Notes: generated from the letters alone by a model not told the origin. A stretch of DNA of 64,000 bases from Haloarcula limicola (GCF_010119205.1 NZ_WRXM01000001.1:372001-436000); one strand, 5' to 3'. Shown: positions 41,732-51,299, counted from the first letter of the stretch. Made by a program: numbers and translations.

Positions 41732-42700
41732 CTACTCCGCCCAGTACGCGTCGCCCGGCGTCGTCTCGAAGACCGCGCGGTCGAGCACGTCGACGGCCTT
41801 CTCCAGTCCCTCGCGGCCGCTGGTCAGCGAGTCCTCGTGTTCGATGGAGAGCGTGCCGTCGTAGCCCACCATCCGCAGGGTCGAGACGACGTCCTTCCAG
41901 TGAGCCTCGCCGTGGCCGTAGCCGATGGAGCGGAACAGCCACGAGCGGTCGGCCTCCTCGGTGTAGCCGGTCGTGTCGAGGACGCCCTTCTCGCGGGCGT
42001 TCTCCTCGTAGACCTTCGTGTCCTTGGCGTGGAAGTGATGGATGGCGTCCTCCTCGCCGAGCAGTCGAATGGCGGCGGTCACGTCGATACCCTGCCAGTA
42101 CAGATGCGAGGGATCGAAGTTCGCGCCGATGCGCTCGTTGGTCGCCTCGCGGAGTTTCAGCATGCCGTGCGGTTCGTAGACGAGCATGTTCGGGTGCATC
42201 TCGATGGCGACGTCGACGCCGTGGTCGGCGGCGTAGTCGGCGATCTCCGACCAGTACTCCGTGGCCACCTCCCACTGGTAGTCGTGGGCGTCGGCGTGCT
42301 CGGTCGGCCACGGTGCGGTGATCCAGTTGGGCACCTCGTCGTTCGGGCCGCCGGCGGGCAGCCCCGAGAAGGTCGTGACCGCGTCGACGCCGAGCTGGTC
42401 GGCCAGTTCGATGGCCTCCCGCAGTTCCGTGTCGGCCTCGCTCGCTCGGTCGTCGTCGGGGTGGAGCGGGTTGTTGTGCGTCGCCAGCGCGCTCACCTCC
42501 ATGTCGTGTTCGTCGAGCGAGTCTCGGAGTTCGGCTCGCGCGTCGTCGTCGTCGAGGTACTCCTCGCGTGGGAGGTGATCGTCGCCCGTGAACCCGCCGC
42601 AGCCGAGTTCGACGGCGTCGACGCCGATATCGTCCAGATACGAGAGCGCGTCTTCGAGGGACTGGTCGCCGAGCGGCACAGTCAGGACACCGACTTGCAT
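41732..42700 (-). CDS. Sugar phosphate isomerase/epimerase (xylose-isomerase-like TIM barrel)
   Basis: A 322-residue AP-endonuclease-2/xylose-isomerase-like TIM barrel. Candidate metal ligands are Glu in VDVAIEMHPNML, Asp in ANFDPSHLYWQG, His in IHHFHAKDTKV and Glu in GTLSIEHEDS. The N-terminus MQVGVLTVPLGDQSLEDAL and IGVDAVELGCGGF are typical. It lies directly upstream of the Gfo/Idh gene, and such pairs oxidise and isomerise or open inositols and 3-keto sugars. The start at 42700 follows from the conserved MQVGVLT opening; the exact substrate is unknown. Confidence 0.9.
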   Translation of the reverse strand: MQVGVLTVPLGDQSLEDALSYLDDIGVDAVELGCGGFTGDDHLPREEYLDDDDARAELRDSLDEHDMEVSALATHNNPLHPDDDRASEADTELREAIELADQLGVDAVTTFSGLPAGGPNDEVPNWITAPWPTEHADAHDYQWEVATEYWSEIADYAADHGVDVAIEMHPNMLVYEPHGMLKLREATNERIGANFDPSHLYWQGIDVTAAIRLLGEEDAIHHFHAKDTKVYEENAREKGVLDTTGYTEEADRSWLFRSIGYGHGEAHWKDVVSTLRMVGYDGTLSIEHEDSLTSGREGLEKAVDVLDRAVFETTPGDAYWAE

Positions 42701-42814
42701 GGGAGACACTGCGGAAATGAAGGTAATAAATCCTTGCCGAATACCGCCCGCGGTCGAATGGGTCCAGAACCGGACGACATCGCACCGCGGGGAGGCGATA
42801 GTCGCCGTCACCGC

Positions 42815-43531
42815 TCAGAAGAGGTCTTCGACGCCGACGCCGTCGTCGTTGTCGTCCCGGCCGCCGGAGGCGATGTCGGCGGCGATGGCCGAGGTGAAGG
42901 CGTCCATCCCGCGGGTCTGATACCACACCTTCCCCGGGCCGGTGAAGTCCATCACGACGCCCTCGCCGCTCAGGAGCGTCGACTTCAGGCCGCCGATGCG
43001 ACGGGCGTCGAAGTCGGTGGTCCCCTCCCACGCGACGACGTGGTCGTTGTCGATCGTGTAGCGTTCGCCCTCGGCTAATTCGACGGTCTCCAGCCCGCCG
43101 AACGCCTCGACGAAGACGTGCCCGCTCCCTCTCAGCGCCAGCGGCGTGACGCCGACGCCCGACAGCATCGACTTCAGGCCGCCGAACTCGGATTCGATCT
43201 TCACCTCGGGCGAGGACGCCAGATAGGACCCGTCGACGGCGTACAGCGTGCCGTCGTCCATCTCGTGATGGTGGACGTCGCCGGGCGTCGGCGGCGCGAG
43301 CGTCACTTCTCCCCGCCCGCCCTCCGCGGTGAACGTGTTGGCGACGAGCGACTCGCCGCCCAGCATCGACTTCGCCGAACTGAGGATGCCGTCGTTGCTC
43401 TTCGACGTGGCGATGGCGACGTCGTCCGACATCGAGACCATCGCTTCCGGTTCGGCCTGTATCGACTCTCCGCTTTCGAGTGTTACCTTGACGAGCGTAT
43501 ACGCCGGTTGCTGTGTGAATTCGAAATCCAT
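42815..43531 (-). CDS. TIGR00266/AIM24-family protein
   Basis: A 238-residue protein of the AIM24 family, predicted to form a beta-rich (TRAP-like) fold. It begins FEFTQQPAYTLVKVTLESGE with the family signature YTLVKVTLESGESIQAEPEAMVSM-like opening and has Gly-rich repeating segments with duplicated blocks KSMLGGESLVANTF and KSTLLSGEGVVMDF. The family is widespread but of unknown biochemical role, possibly membrane-associated or stress-linked. It is transcribed alone, between the isomerase and the transducer. Nothing ties it to sugar metabolism. Confidence 0.88.
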   Translation of the reverse strand: MDFEFTQQPAYTLVKVTLESGESIQAEPEAMVSMSDDVAIATSKSNDGILSSAKSMLGGESLVANTFTAEGGRGEVTLAPPTPGDVHHHEMDDGTLYAVDGSYLASSPEVKIESEFGGLKSMLSGVGVTPLALRGSGHVFVEAFGGLETVELAEGERYTIDNDHVVAWEGTTDFDARRIGGLKSTLLSGEGVVMDFTGPGKVWYQTRGMDAFTSAIAADIASGGRDDNDDGVGVEDLF

Positions 43532-43646
43532 GTGTGTACCCCACTACCTCCAATACCCGTAACCACTCGGACATAATTAAGCATTCCTGTGAGACTAATT
43601 AGATGGGGGAATGGGAAAGAAGATGTCGAGAACGACCGGACTCCGC

Positions 43647-45137
43647 TCAGTCGTCGGTCTCGTATCGCTCGAACAGCGTCGTGAGCTGCTTCGCGCGCAT
43701 GGTCAGCATCCGCGCGTTGACGTACATCTCGCCCAGCGCGAGGTTCTGCTCCTCGGCGATGGCGGCGACGTGTTCGGCCTCCTCGACGTTCTCGCGGGAC
43801 GTCTCGGCCACGTCGTCGGCGATGGAGGCGACCTCTTCGCTACTGGCCGCCTGGTCGTCGGTAGCGTTGCTGATCTCCTTGACGCCGGAGCTGGTCCGCT
43901 GAACGTGTTCCATGATCGATTCGAGCGCTTCGAGGCCCTCGTCGACCGCCACCTGCCCGTCCTCGACAGAGTCCTGCATCTCCGTTATCTCCTCGACGGC
44001 GTCGTCAGTCTGGTCCTGGATGTCCTCGATGAGGTCCTCGATCTGGTCGGTAGCGCCCTTGGTCTCCTCGGCGAGGGTCTTCACCTCGTCGGCGACGACG
44101 CCGAAGCCGTTGTTCTCCGCGCCCGAGGAGGCGTGGGCGGCCTCGATAGAGGCGTTCAGCGCGAGGATGTTGGTCTGTTCGGCGATGTTGTCGATGAGGT
44201 CGACGATCTGGCCGACCTCCTCCATCCGGTCGTTCAGCGCCCGGACCGTCTCGACCACGTCGTCGGTCCGCTCGACCGTCGTCGCCATCGTCTCGTGTGC
44301 CTCCTGTCCGGCCTCGATCCCCTCGACCGTCCGGCGCTCGGTCTTGTCGGCCATCTCCGTGACCTCGTTCGAGGAGGCCGCGATCTCCTCGATGGTCGCG
44401 GACATCTCGGACATCTCGCTGCTGATGGTCGAGATCTGCCGGTGCTGTTCGTGGAAGACGTCGGCGATTCCCTGGACGGTCCCGGCGACGCTCTCGGAGG
44501 CCTCCTTGACGGCCTGGGTCGCCGCGGTCACCTGCTCCGAGGACCCGGCGACGTCGTCGGAGAACTCGCTCGCCGTCTCGATAGTCTGTTCGAACGCGGT
44601 CGCCATCTCGTTGAACTCCGCGGCGAGTTCGTTGAGCGAGGCCGACGGCGTCTCCTCGCTCATCCGCTGTCGGAGGTCGCCTTCGCCCGCCGCGTCGACC
44701 GTCGCACGGTACTCGGCGAGGTACTCCGAGAGTTCGTCCGACGAGAGGTCGTCTGCCGCCACGACGCCGCCGTCCGTCGTCGCCGTCGGTCGCTCCGGCC
44801 GCGACGGAGCGGCTACGGGCCGCTCGGCGAGTTCGGTTCGCGCGAATGCGGCGTCCGCGACGAGCGCGTCCCGCGTCGCTCGGGCCGATTCGAGTTCGTC
44901 GGTCAGCCGGTCAGTCTCCGTTTCGAGCGCCGCACGCTCGGTCTCCCCTTCCGCCAGCGTCTCACGGAGTCGCCGCACGGAGTAGAGAGCACCCGCCGCC
45001 GCGGCGACGAGCCCCGTCCCCGAGAGAACCGGTACCAATCCCGACGGAGCGAAGCCGACGACACCCACCTGATACAGGGCATGGAGGAACTGCCCCAGTA
45101 CCGCCCCTGACATCCGTTCACTCACTGCCTCGTTCAT
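43647..45137 (-). CDS. Methyl-accepting chemotaxis transducer without an extracellular sensor domain
   Basis: A 496-residue haloarchaeal transducer (Htr). The N-terminus has one or two hydrophobic segments ([37 protein letters not shown], to residue about 54) with a very short outside loop. A coiled coil and HAMP-like region ([20 protein letters not shown]) follow, then the long signalling domain with [20 protein letters not shown] and [20 protein letters not shown], the CheA/CheW tip. Because no periplasmic ligand domain exists, the ligand must be sensed from inside, through the membrane, or via a soluble partner. It is divergent (104 bp) from the signal-less binding-protein paralogue at 45242. 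Confidence 0.93.
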   Translation of the reverse strand: MNEAVSERMSGAVLGQFLHALYQVGVVGFAPSGLVPVLSGTGLVAAAAGALYSVRRLRETLAEGETERAALETETDRLTDELESARATRDALVADAAFARTELAERPVAAPSRPERPTATTDGGVVAADDLSSDELSEYLAEYRATVDAAGEGDLRQRMSEETPSASLNELAAEFNEMATAFEQTIETASEFSDDVAGSSEQVTAATQAVKEASESVAGTVQGIADVFHEQHRQISTISSEMSEMSATIEEIAASSNEVTEMADKTERRTVEGIEAGQEAHETMATTVERTDDVVETVRALNDRMEEVGQIVDLIDNIAEQTNILALNASIEAAHASSGAENNGFGVVADEVKTLAEETKGATDQIEDLIEDIQDQTDDAVEEITEMQDSVEDGQVAVDEGLEALESIMEHVQRTSSGVKEISNATDDQAASSEEVASIADDVAETSRENVEEAEHVAAIAEEQNLALGEMYVNARMLTMRAKQLTTLFERYETDD

Positions 45138-45153
45138 ACGATTCCATTTCGAG

Positions 45154-45165
45154 ATGGGTTATATA
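45154..45165 (-). promoter_or_regulatory. TATA element of the transducer gene
   Basis: TTATATAA-type sequence on the minus strand about 20-28 bases before the ATG at 45137, in the divergent spacer. The 45242 gene has its own TTTCTTAA-like element (45209-45216) on the plus strand. Confidence 0.5.
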
Positions 45166-45241
45166 AATCATCGTGCCCGGAGAATCATGTCTGAGAACGG
45201 GCGGGGTAGTTTCTTAACGGCGCGGTGGAGAGGGTACCGGT

Positions 45242-46444
45242 ATGTCACGCTCTTCGTCGGCCCGCGGTGGGGCGGGAAGCGGTGTCGAGTTGCTGCATCG
45301 GCTGGTCGGTGGCGACGGCGGTGCGGCCCTCGACGCGCTCCTCGACGGATTCGAACGGCGACATCCCGACGTGTCTCTCGGCGACGTCACCGACGAGAAC
45401 CTCAGTCTGGAAGTCAAGAGCCGCATCCTCAAGGAGAACCCGCCGGACGTGTGGATCGAGTGGCCCGGCAAGAACCTCAAGCCCTACGACGACGCCGGCG
45501 TCCTGGGCGACGTCTCGGCGGTCTGGGAATCAGGGACGATGGAGCGCAACTACCTCGAGGGGCCGAAGGAGGCCGCGCGCTTCGAGGGGACCTACCGCGC
45601 CGTGCCGATCAACATCCACCGCATCAACAACCTCTTTTACAACGTCTCGCAGGCGGAGGCCGTCGGCGTGGACCCGGCCAGTCTCGACAGTCCGCGTGCG
45701 CTCGCGGAGGAAATCGATCGAATCGGCGAAGAGACGGAACGCCTCGGAATGCTGTTCCCGATGAAGAACCCGTGGACGGTCCTGCAGATGTGGGAGACGG
45801 TGTTGCTCGGCGAGCACGGGCTCGATACGTACGTCGGCGTCACCGACGAGTCCGCGTCCGCACACCGCCGGGCGATCGCCGACGCGCTGGACATCGTCAA
45901 ACGGTACGGCGAGGCGGCGCCCGAGGACAGGCTGTACACGTCGCTGACCGACGCGAACGCGCGGTTCACGCGGGGCGAATCGGTGTTCTTCCACCAGGGC
46001 GACTGGGCGGCCGGCGAGTACGCCGACGCCGACGGATTCGGCTATCGAGACGACTGGGACCACGTCCCGTTCCCCGGGACCGACGGCCTGTACGCGATGA
46101 ACATGGACTCCGTCGTCTCCGCCGCGGAGACGGACAATCCCGAGGCCGTCTCGACGTTCCTCGGCTACGTCGGCTCCGCCGACGGGCAGAAGCGATTCAA
46201 CCAGCGGAAGGGGTCGATACCGCCCCGTACGGACGTCGATACGAACGCGTTCACGCCGTTCTTACAGGACCAGCAGACGGCGTTCCAGCGCTCGCAGGCG
46301 CAACCGCTCTCGATCACGCACGGACTGGGCGTCCGTCCCGCACAGCTCATCGAACTGAAGACGGCGATGTCGACGTTCGTCTCGACGTGGGACGTCGAGG
46401 CAGTCGCGGACGACGTCGTGGCGGCGTTCGACACGCGGGCCTAA
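45242..46444 (+). CDS. Sugar-binding-protein homologue without a signal peptide
   Basis: A 400-residue paralogue of the exported sugar-binding lipoprotein at 21512. Shared blocks are VPINIHRINNLFYNVS (VPLNIHRLNNVFYNVS there), FHQGDWAAGEY, VPFPGTDGLYAMNMDS, the KGSIPPR block and the LSITHGL region. Yet it begins MSRSSSARGGAGSGVELLHR with no twin-Arg, hydrophobic core or lipobox, and an in-frame TAA lies seven codons upstream, so no signal can be added. It is therefore expected to be cytoplasmic. It is divergent from a transducer that lacks an extracellular sensor, and next to gluconate dehydratase; a soluble sugar receptor for taxis or regulation is the best hypothesis. Confidence 0.9.
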   Translation: MSRSSSARGGAGSGVELLHRLVGGDGGAALDALLDGFERRHPDVSLGDVTDENLSLEVKSRILKENPPDVWIEWPGKNLKPYDDAGVLGDVSAVWESGTMERNYLEGPKEAARFEGTYRAVPINIHRINNLFYNVSQAEAVGVDPASLDSPRALAEEIDRIGEETERLGMLFPMKNPWTVLQMWETVLLGEHGLDTYVGVTDESASAHRRAIADALDIVKRYGEAAPEDRLYTSLTDANARFTRGESVFFHQGDWAAGEYADADGFGYRDDWDHVPFPGTDGLYAMNMDSVVSAAETDNPEAVSTFLGYVGSADGQKRFNQRKGSIPPRTDVDTNAFTPFLQDQQTAFQRSQAQPLSITHGLGVRPAQLIELKTAMSTFVSTWDVEAVADDVVAAFDTRA

Positions 46445-46494
46445 TCGAGACGATTTCCTCTACACTTTTGTAACGGGCGTAGGAAGCCCCATCC

Positions 46495-47745
46495 ATGGGA
46501 CTGGCGAACGACGTAGACTACGCTGACTTGCACGACCCCAACGCCGAGTACACGATGCGAGAGCTCTCCTCGGAGACGATGGGCGTCACCGCGAAGCGCG
46601 GCGGCGGCCGCGACGTCGAGATCACCGACGTCCAGACGACGATGGTCGACGGGAACTTCCCGTGGACGCTCGTCCGCATCTACACCGACGCCGGCGTCGT
46701 GGGCACTGGGGAGGCCTACTGGGGAGCCGGCGTCCCGGAACTCATCGAGCGCATGAAGCCGTTCGTGGTGGGCGAGAACCCGCTCGACATCGACCGCCTC
46801 TACGAGCACCTCGTCCAGAAGATGTCCGGCGAGGGCAGCGTCGAGGGCGTCACCGTCACCGCGATCGCGGGCATCGAGGTCGCGCTGCACGACCTCGCCG
46901 GCAAGATCCTCGAAGTGCCGGCGTACCAGCTGCTGGGTGGGAAGTACCGCGACGAGATGCGCGTCTACTGCGACTGTCACACCGAGGAGGAGGCCGACGC
47001 CGACGCCTGCGCCGAGGAGGCCCGCCGCGTCGTCGACGAACTGGGTTATGATGCCCTGAAGTTCGACCTCGACGTTCCCTCGGGGCTGGAGAAGGACCGC
47101 GCGAACCGTCACCTCCGTCCGGGCGAGATCCGCCACAAGGCCGAGATCGTCGAGAAGGTCACCGAGGAGGTCAAAGACGAGGCCGACGTGGCCTTCGACT
47201 GCCACTGGACGTTCTCCGGCGGCTCCGGCAAGCGGCTGGCCGACGCCATCGAGGACTACGACGTCTGGTGGCTCGAAGACCCGGTTCCCCCGGAGAACCT
47301 CGAAGTGCAGGAGGAGGTCACGAAGTCCACGAACACGCCCATCACGGTCGGCGAGAACCGCTACCGCGTGACCGAGGAGCGCCGCCTCATCGAGAACCAG
47401 GCGGTCGACATCATCGCGCCCGACATGCCGAAGGTCGGCGGCATGCGCGAGACGCGGAAGGTCGCGGACGTGGCAAACCAGTACTACGTCCCGGTGGCGA
47501 TGCACAACGTCTCCTCGCCGGTCGCCACGATGGCGAGCGCCCACGTCGGCGCGGCCGTCCCCAACTCCCTGGCCGTCGAGTACCACTCCTACGAACTCGG
47601 CTGGTGGGACGACCTCGTCGAGGAGACGGTCATCGAGGACGGCTACATCGAGATCCCCGAAGAGCCGGGCCTGGGCCTCACGCTCGACATGGACGCCGTC
47701 GAGGAGCACATGGTCGACGGCGACACCCTCTTCGACGAAGCGTAG
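46495..47745 (+). CDS. gnaD: D-gluconate dehydratase (mandelate racemase/enolase superfamily)
   Basis: A 416-residue enolase-superfamily dehydratase, expected to convert gluconate to 2-keto-3-deoxygluconate. Catalytic and metal motifs are visible: general-base Lys in ALKFDLDVPSGLEKDRANRH, Asp in VAFDCHWTF, Glu in WWLEDPVPPEN, Glu in TVGENRYRV, and His in VAMHNVSSP. The N-terminal stretch DPNAEYTMRELSSETMGVT resembles haloarchaeal gluconate dehydratases more than xylonate dehydratase (XacD), but the two are close and a sugar-acid mixture is possible. The glucose dehydrogenase at 23155 makes its presumed substrate. It is 50 bases after the binding-protein homologue. Confidence 0.88.
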   Translation: MGLANDVDYADLHDPNAEYTMRELSSETMGVTAKRGGGRDVEITDVQTTMVDGNFPWTLVRIYTDAGVVGTGEAYWGAGVPELIERMKPFVVGENPLDIDRLYEHLVQKMSGEGSVEGVTVTAIAGIEVALHDLAGKILEVPAYQLLGGKYRDEMRVYCDCHTEEEADADACAEEARRVVDELGYDALKFDLDVPSGLEKDRANRHLRPGEIRHKAEIVEKVTEEVKDEADVAFDCHWTFSGGSGKRLADAIEDYDVWWLEDPVPPENLEVQEEVTKSTNTPITVGENRYRVTEERRLIENQAVDIIAPDMPKVGGMRETRKVADVANQYYVPVAMHNVSSPVATMASAHVGAAVPNSLAVEYHSYELGWWDDLVEETVIEDGYIEIPEEPGLGLTLDMDAVEEHMVDGDTLFDEA

Positions 47746-47763
47746 TGAAACGACTCGTCGAAC

Positions 47764-47822
47764 CCGCCGAGTTTCGCCCGGCGGTGTTCGATGGAGCGTA
47801 ACCGGCCGAATTCGGGCTTTTT
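47764..47822. terminator. Possible 3'-end signals after gnaD
   Basis: A CCGCCG/CGGCGG stem (47764-47784) is followed by a T5 run (47818-47822). Archaeal termination needs T-rich runs, so this is a weak candidate. Confidence 0.3.
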
Positions 47823-47937
47823 CCGGATTGTCGGATACAGCCCCGTCAGGCCTCGTTCGGTGGGTCGAGGCGACACGCGATTATCACGCGTTGTAACGCG
47901 ACGGCAGATTCTTGTTGGCTCCAGAGAATGAACGTGC

Positions 47938-50706
47938 ATGAGCGAGACGATCAGCGTCCTCCAGGTCGACGACGACCCGGCGTTCGTGGAGTTAGCGGCC
48001 GAGTTCCTCGAACGGGAGGACGACCGTCTCCGCGTCCGAACCGCGAGGTCCGCAGGTGAAGGACTGGCGGCGCTGGACGCGGAACCGGTAGACTGCATCG
48101 TCTCAGATTTCGAGATGCCGGAGACGAACGGACTGGAGCTGCTCGACGCCGTCCGCGAGGAGCATCCGGAGTTACCGTTCGTCCTGTTCACCGGGAAGGG
48201 GTCCGAAGAGGTCGCGAGCGAAGCGATCCGCCGGGGAGCGACCGATTACCTGCAGAAACAGAGCGGCACCGAACAGTACGCGCTGCTGGCCAACCGCGTC
48301 CGGAACGCCGTCGAGACGTATCGCTCGGCCCGGCATGCCGCCGAAGAGGAGCGCATCAGTACCGTCGTTCGAGAGGCCAACCGGGTGTTGGTGCGTGCCG
48401 GATCCTGTGCGGACATCGAGGCGCGGATCTGCGAACTCATCAGTCGCGCCGACCCGTACCAGTTCGCGTGGATCGGCCGTCTCGACGACGAGACGGACCG
48501 TATCGAGCCCAGCAGTTGGGCCGGCGGCGGGGGGTATCTCGACGATATCACGGTCACGGCCGACGAGACCGATACCGGGCTGGGCCCGGCCGGGACCGCG
48601 CTCCGCGAACAGCGATTCGCCGCCACGCAGGACGTGAAATCGGACTCCGAGTTCACGCCGTGGCGCGAGGCCGCCCTGGAGTACGGCTTCCGTTCGGTCG
48701 CCGGGATTCCGCTGACCTACGATTCGGAGCGCCACGGCGTCCTCGTCGTCTACGCCGATCGACCGCGCGCCTTCGACGAGACCGAAGCGCAACTGCTCAC
48801 CGAACTCGGCGACGACATCGCCCACGCGCTACACGCCCAACGGGTCCGGACCGACCTCGAACGGACGACGGTACGCCTCGAAGGGCTCTTCGAGAACTCG
48901 CCGGACATGATAAATCTCCACGACGGGGACGGCACTATCGTCGACGCGAATCCGATGCTCTGTGAGAAGCTCGGGTACTCGGTCGGCGAACTAGTCGGCA
49001 CTAAGATCTGGGAGATCGACGACCAGATCACCCCCGAGGAGGCCCGCGAACTCTGGTCCAGTCTGGCCCCCGGAGAGCGCCACGAACTGCAGAGCGAGTT
49101 TCGACGGTGCGACGGCTCGACGTTCCCCGTCGAAGTCCACCTGCGCCGTCTCCGTGACGAGGGCGACGACCGTTTTCTCGTCACCAGCCACGACGTCTCC
49201 GACCAGCGAGAGCGCCAACAGCAGTTGGAGGCGCGGTCGACCGCCATCGAGTCGGCGACGGACGGGATGGCGATCTTAGACGAGGACGAGGGGTACACCT
49301 TCGTCAACCAGGCCCACGCCGACGTGTACGGCTACGACTCGCCCGAGGCGTTCTACGGCGAAAACTGGCGAATGTGTTACGGGAGAGCGGAGGCCGAACG
49401 CTTCGAGCGCGAGGTCATGCCGATACTGGCCGCCGACGGGGAGTGGATCGGGAAGGCGACCGGCAGACGGCGGAGCGGTGAGACGTTCATGCAGGAGATC
49501 TCGCTGACCCAGCTCGACGACGGTGCGATCATCTGCGTCGTTCGAGATATCAGCGAGCGAGAGGCCCACCGAAAGCGCCTCGAACAGCTACAGCGTCGGA
49601 CGCAGGCGCTGATGACGACCCAATCAGTCGAGGAGACGGCGGCCGTCGCCGTCGACGTCGCGGACGACGTGCTCGGCGCGGAACTCAGCGGGTTTCACGA
49701 GTCGAGTGAAGACGGGCGACGGCTGACGTTAGTCGCGCAGACCGACGGCCACGGCTCGACGTTCGAGTCGTCCCACGCGTACGAACGCGACAGCGACGAC
49801 CCGGTCGATTCGGTCGTCTGGGAGGCCTTCGATCGGGGGACGCCGTACTACGTGGACGACTGCGCCGAACACGAGCGGTTGGCCGGGAACACCCCGGCCG
49901 GCAGCGTGATTATCTGTCCGATCGCAGACCACGGCGTGTTCGTCGTCTCGGCCGCGGAGCCGAACGCGTTCGACGAGACGGATCACACGCTCGCCGACAT
50001 CCTGGCCTCGACGTTCACGGCGGCGCTTCAGCGGGTGGACCGCGAGTCGCTCCTGCGCGAACGGGAGCGCGAACTGACGAGGCAGAACGAGCGGCTGGCG
50101 GAGTTCGCGAACGTCGTGAGTCACGACCTGCGGAACCCGCTCAGCGTCCTCGAAGGCTCGCTGGAACTGGCTGAGGAGACGGGCGATCCCGAACACTTCG
50201 AACGGAGCCGGCAGGCACTCTCACGCATGGAGCAGCTCATTGACGACGTCCTCGCGCTCGCCCGACAGGGCGGGGACGTAGACGAGCTCGACGCGGTCGA
50301 GGTCGAGACGATAGCCGAGGCGTGCTGGCGAAACGTGGCGACCGGCGAGGCGTCGCTCCGCGTCGAACGCGGGGGCAGTATCCGGGCCAGCGAGAGCCGG
50401 TTCAAACAGCTCGTCGAGAACCTGTTCAGGAACTCGGTCGAACACAGTGACCGACCCGTCACCGTAACGGTCGGCGTCCTCGACGGCGGACGGGGGTTCT
50501 ACGTCGAGGACGACGGCGACGGCATCCCCCCGGCGGAGCGCGAACGGGTCTTCGAGAGCGGCTATTCGAACGCCTCGGGCGGGACCGGGTTCGGCCTCGC
50601 GATCGTCCAGCGCATCGTCGCGGCCCACGGCTGGGAGATCGCCATCGAAGAGAGCGACGCGGGCGGCGCGCGCTTCGAGGTGACCGGCGTCGAACCGGTC
50701 GAGTAG
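47938..50706 (+). CDS. Hybrid multi-sensor histidine kinase (REC-GAF-PAS-PAS-GAF-HisKA-HATPase)
   Basis: A 922-residue cytoplasmic signalling kinase. Order of domains: receiver (VLQVDDDPAF, phospho-acceptor Asp57 in CIVSDFEMP, FTGKGSE), GAF (about 145-300), PAS (about 315-430) with NSPDMINLHDGDGTIVDANP, a second PAS (about 435-560), GAF (about 575-715), HisKA with His729 in FANVVSHDLRNPLSVLEGSL, and HATPase (EDDGDGIPPAERERVFESGY; GTGFGLAIVQRI). No transmembrane segment is visible. Receiver-first kinases of this type are common in haloarchaea and usually lack an adjacent response regulator; none is present here. The signal is unknown. A palindrome CGCGTT-GT-AACGCG (47887-47900) precedes the gene. 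Confidence 0.94.
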   Translation: MSETISVLQVDDDPAFVELAAEFLEREDDRLRVRTARSAGEGLAALDAEPVDCIVSDFEMPETNGLELLDAVREEHPELPFVLFTGKGSEEVASEAIRRGATDYLQKQSGTEQYALLANRVRNAVETYRSARHAAEEERISTVVREANRVLVRAGSCADIEARICELISRADPYQFAWIGRLDDETDRIEPSSWAGGGGYLDDITVTADETDTGLGPAGTALREQRFAATQDVKSDSEFTPWREAALEYGFRSVAGIPLTYDSERHGVLVVYADRPRAFDETEAQLLTELGDDIAHALHAQRVRTDLERTTVRLEGLFENSPDMINLHDGDGTIVDANPMLCEKLGYSVGELVGTKIWEIDDQITPEEARELWSSLAPGERHELQSEFRRCDGSTFPVEVHLRRLRDEGDDRFLVTSHDVSDQRERQQQLEARSTAIESATDGMAILDEDEGYTFVNQAHADVYGYDSPEAFYGENWRMCYGRAEAERFEREVMPILAADGEWIGKATGRRRSGETFMQEISLTQLDDGAIICVVRDISEREAHRKRLEQLQRRTQALMTTQSVEETAAVAVDVADDVLGAELSGFHESSEDGRRLTLVAQTDGHGSTFESSHAYERDSDDPVDSVVWEAFDRGTPYYVDDCAEHERLAGNTPAGSVIICPIADHGVFVVSAAEPNAFDETDHTLADILASTFTAALQRVDRESLLRERERELTRQNERLAEFANVVSHDLRNPLSVLEGSLELAEETGDPEHFERSRQALSRMEQLIDDVLALARQGGDVDELDAVEVETIAEACWRNVATGEASLRVERGGSIRASESRFKQLVENLFRNSVEHSDRPVTVTVGVLDGGRGFYVEDDGDGIPPAERERVFESGYSNASGGTGFGLAIVQRIVAAHGWEIAIEESDAGGARFEVTGVEPVE

Positions 50707-50736
50707 CGCCGGCGCTCGCGGAGCTCCGATAGCCAC

Positions 50737-51279
50737 ATGTCTCAGCCCACCCAACGTCGACGCGTGTCGATCGCCGCCCTGAACTCGCTCTCCAACCTGC
50801 TGGTCACTATCGCCGTCGGCCCGGGGATCGTCACCCACGAGTACGCCCACTACGCCGCCTGTAAACTGACCGGCGTCGCCGTGCTCGGGCTACCGGCGAT
50901 GCGACCGACGGCCGACGACGCCGTGCTGGAACACGAGTCGGTGTCGGCGTTCGGCCCGGACTTCGCCATCGCCGTCGCCCCGTTCGTCGCGAACTCCCTG
51001 TTCGCGCTCGCCTGTTTCGCCGCGGCGAGCGCCGTCATCGGACCGCTGGGCTGGCTCTGCCTGTGGCTCGGCGTCGCCTTCGGGTTCACGTCGTTTCCGA
51101 GCGACGCCGACACGGAGACGCTCTTTGCGACCGCCGCTGAACTGCCCCGGACTACCCGCCCGGTCGGCTACCTGCTCGCCGCGCCGGTCAGGGCCGCGTC
51201 GTGGTCGGTACTGCTGGCCGGGGTGCTGACGTTCGGCTGGACGAGCGTGCTGTTCGCGGCCGGGAGCGGGATGACGTAG
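50737..51279 (+). CDS. Membrane protein with an HEXXH motif (M50-like?)
   Basis: A 180-residue hydrophobic protein. After a short basic N-terminus comes a hydrophobic segment with THEYAHYAACKLTGVAVLGL, where HEYAH fits the HEXXH zinc-protease motif inside a predicted helix, as in membrane-embedded M50 metalloproteases. Later hydrophobic segments are VAPFVANSLFALACFAAASA and LLAGVLTFGWTSVLFAAG. A second ligand such as an Asp (FPSDADTETLFA) may be present. It could instead be a M50-like pseudoprotease or DUF3267-type protein. It lies 30 bases after the kinase and ends 20 bases from the acyl-CoA ligase gene. Confidence 0.7.
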   Translation: MSQPTQRRRVSIAALNSLSNLLVTIAVGPGIVTHEYAHYAACKLTGVAVLGLPAMRPTADDAVLEHESVSAFGPDFAIAVAPFVANSLFALACFAAASAVIGPLGWLCLWLGVAFGFTSFPSDADTETLFATAAELPRTTRPVGYLLAAPVRAASWSVLLAGVLTFGWTSVLFAAGSGMT

Positions 51280-51299
51280 AACGCAGTCCGACCGATGCG

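Noticed and set aside
45154-46473. A 439-codon frame over the binding-protein homologue that would begin at the TATA region
   Set aside because: It is arginine-rich with no homology-like blocks; the 45242 frame carries the conserved binding-protein motifs.
46460-46475. TACA-CTTT-TGTA before gnaD as the same sugar operator
   Set aside because: It is a short palindrome of different sequence and spacing from ACAAC-N4-GTTGT.
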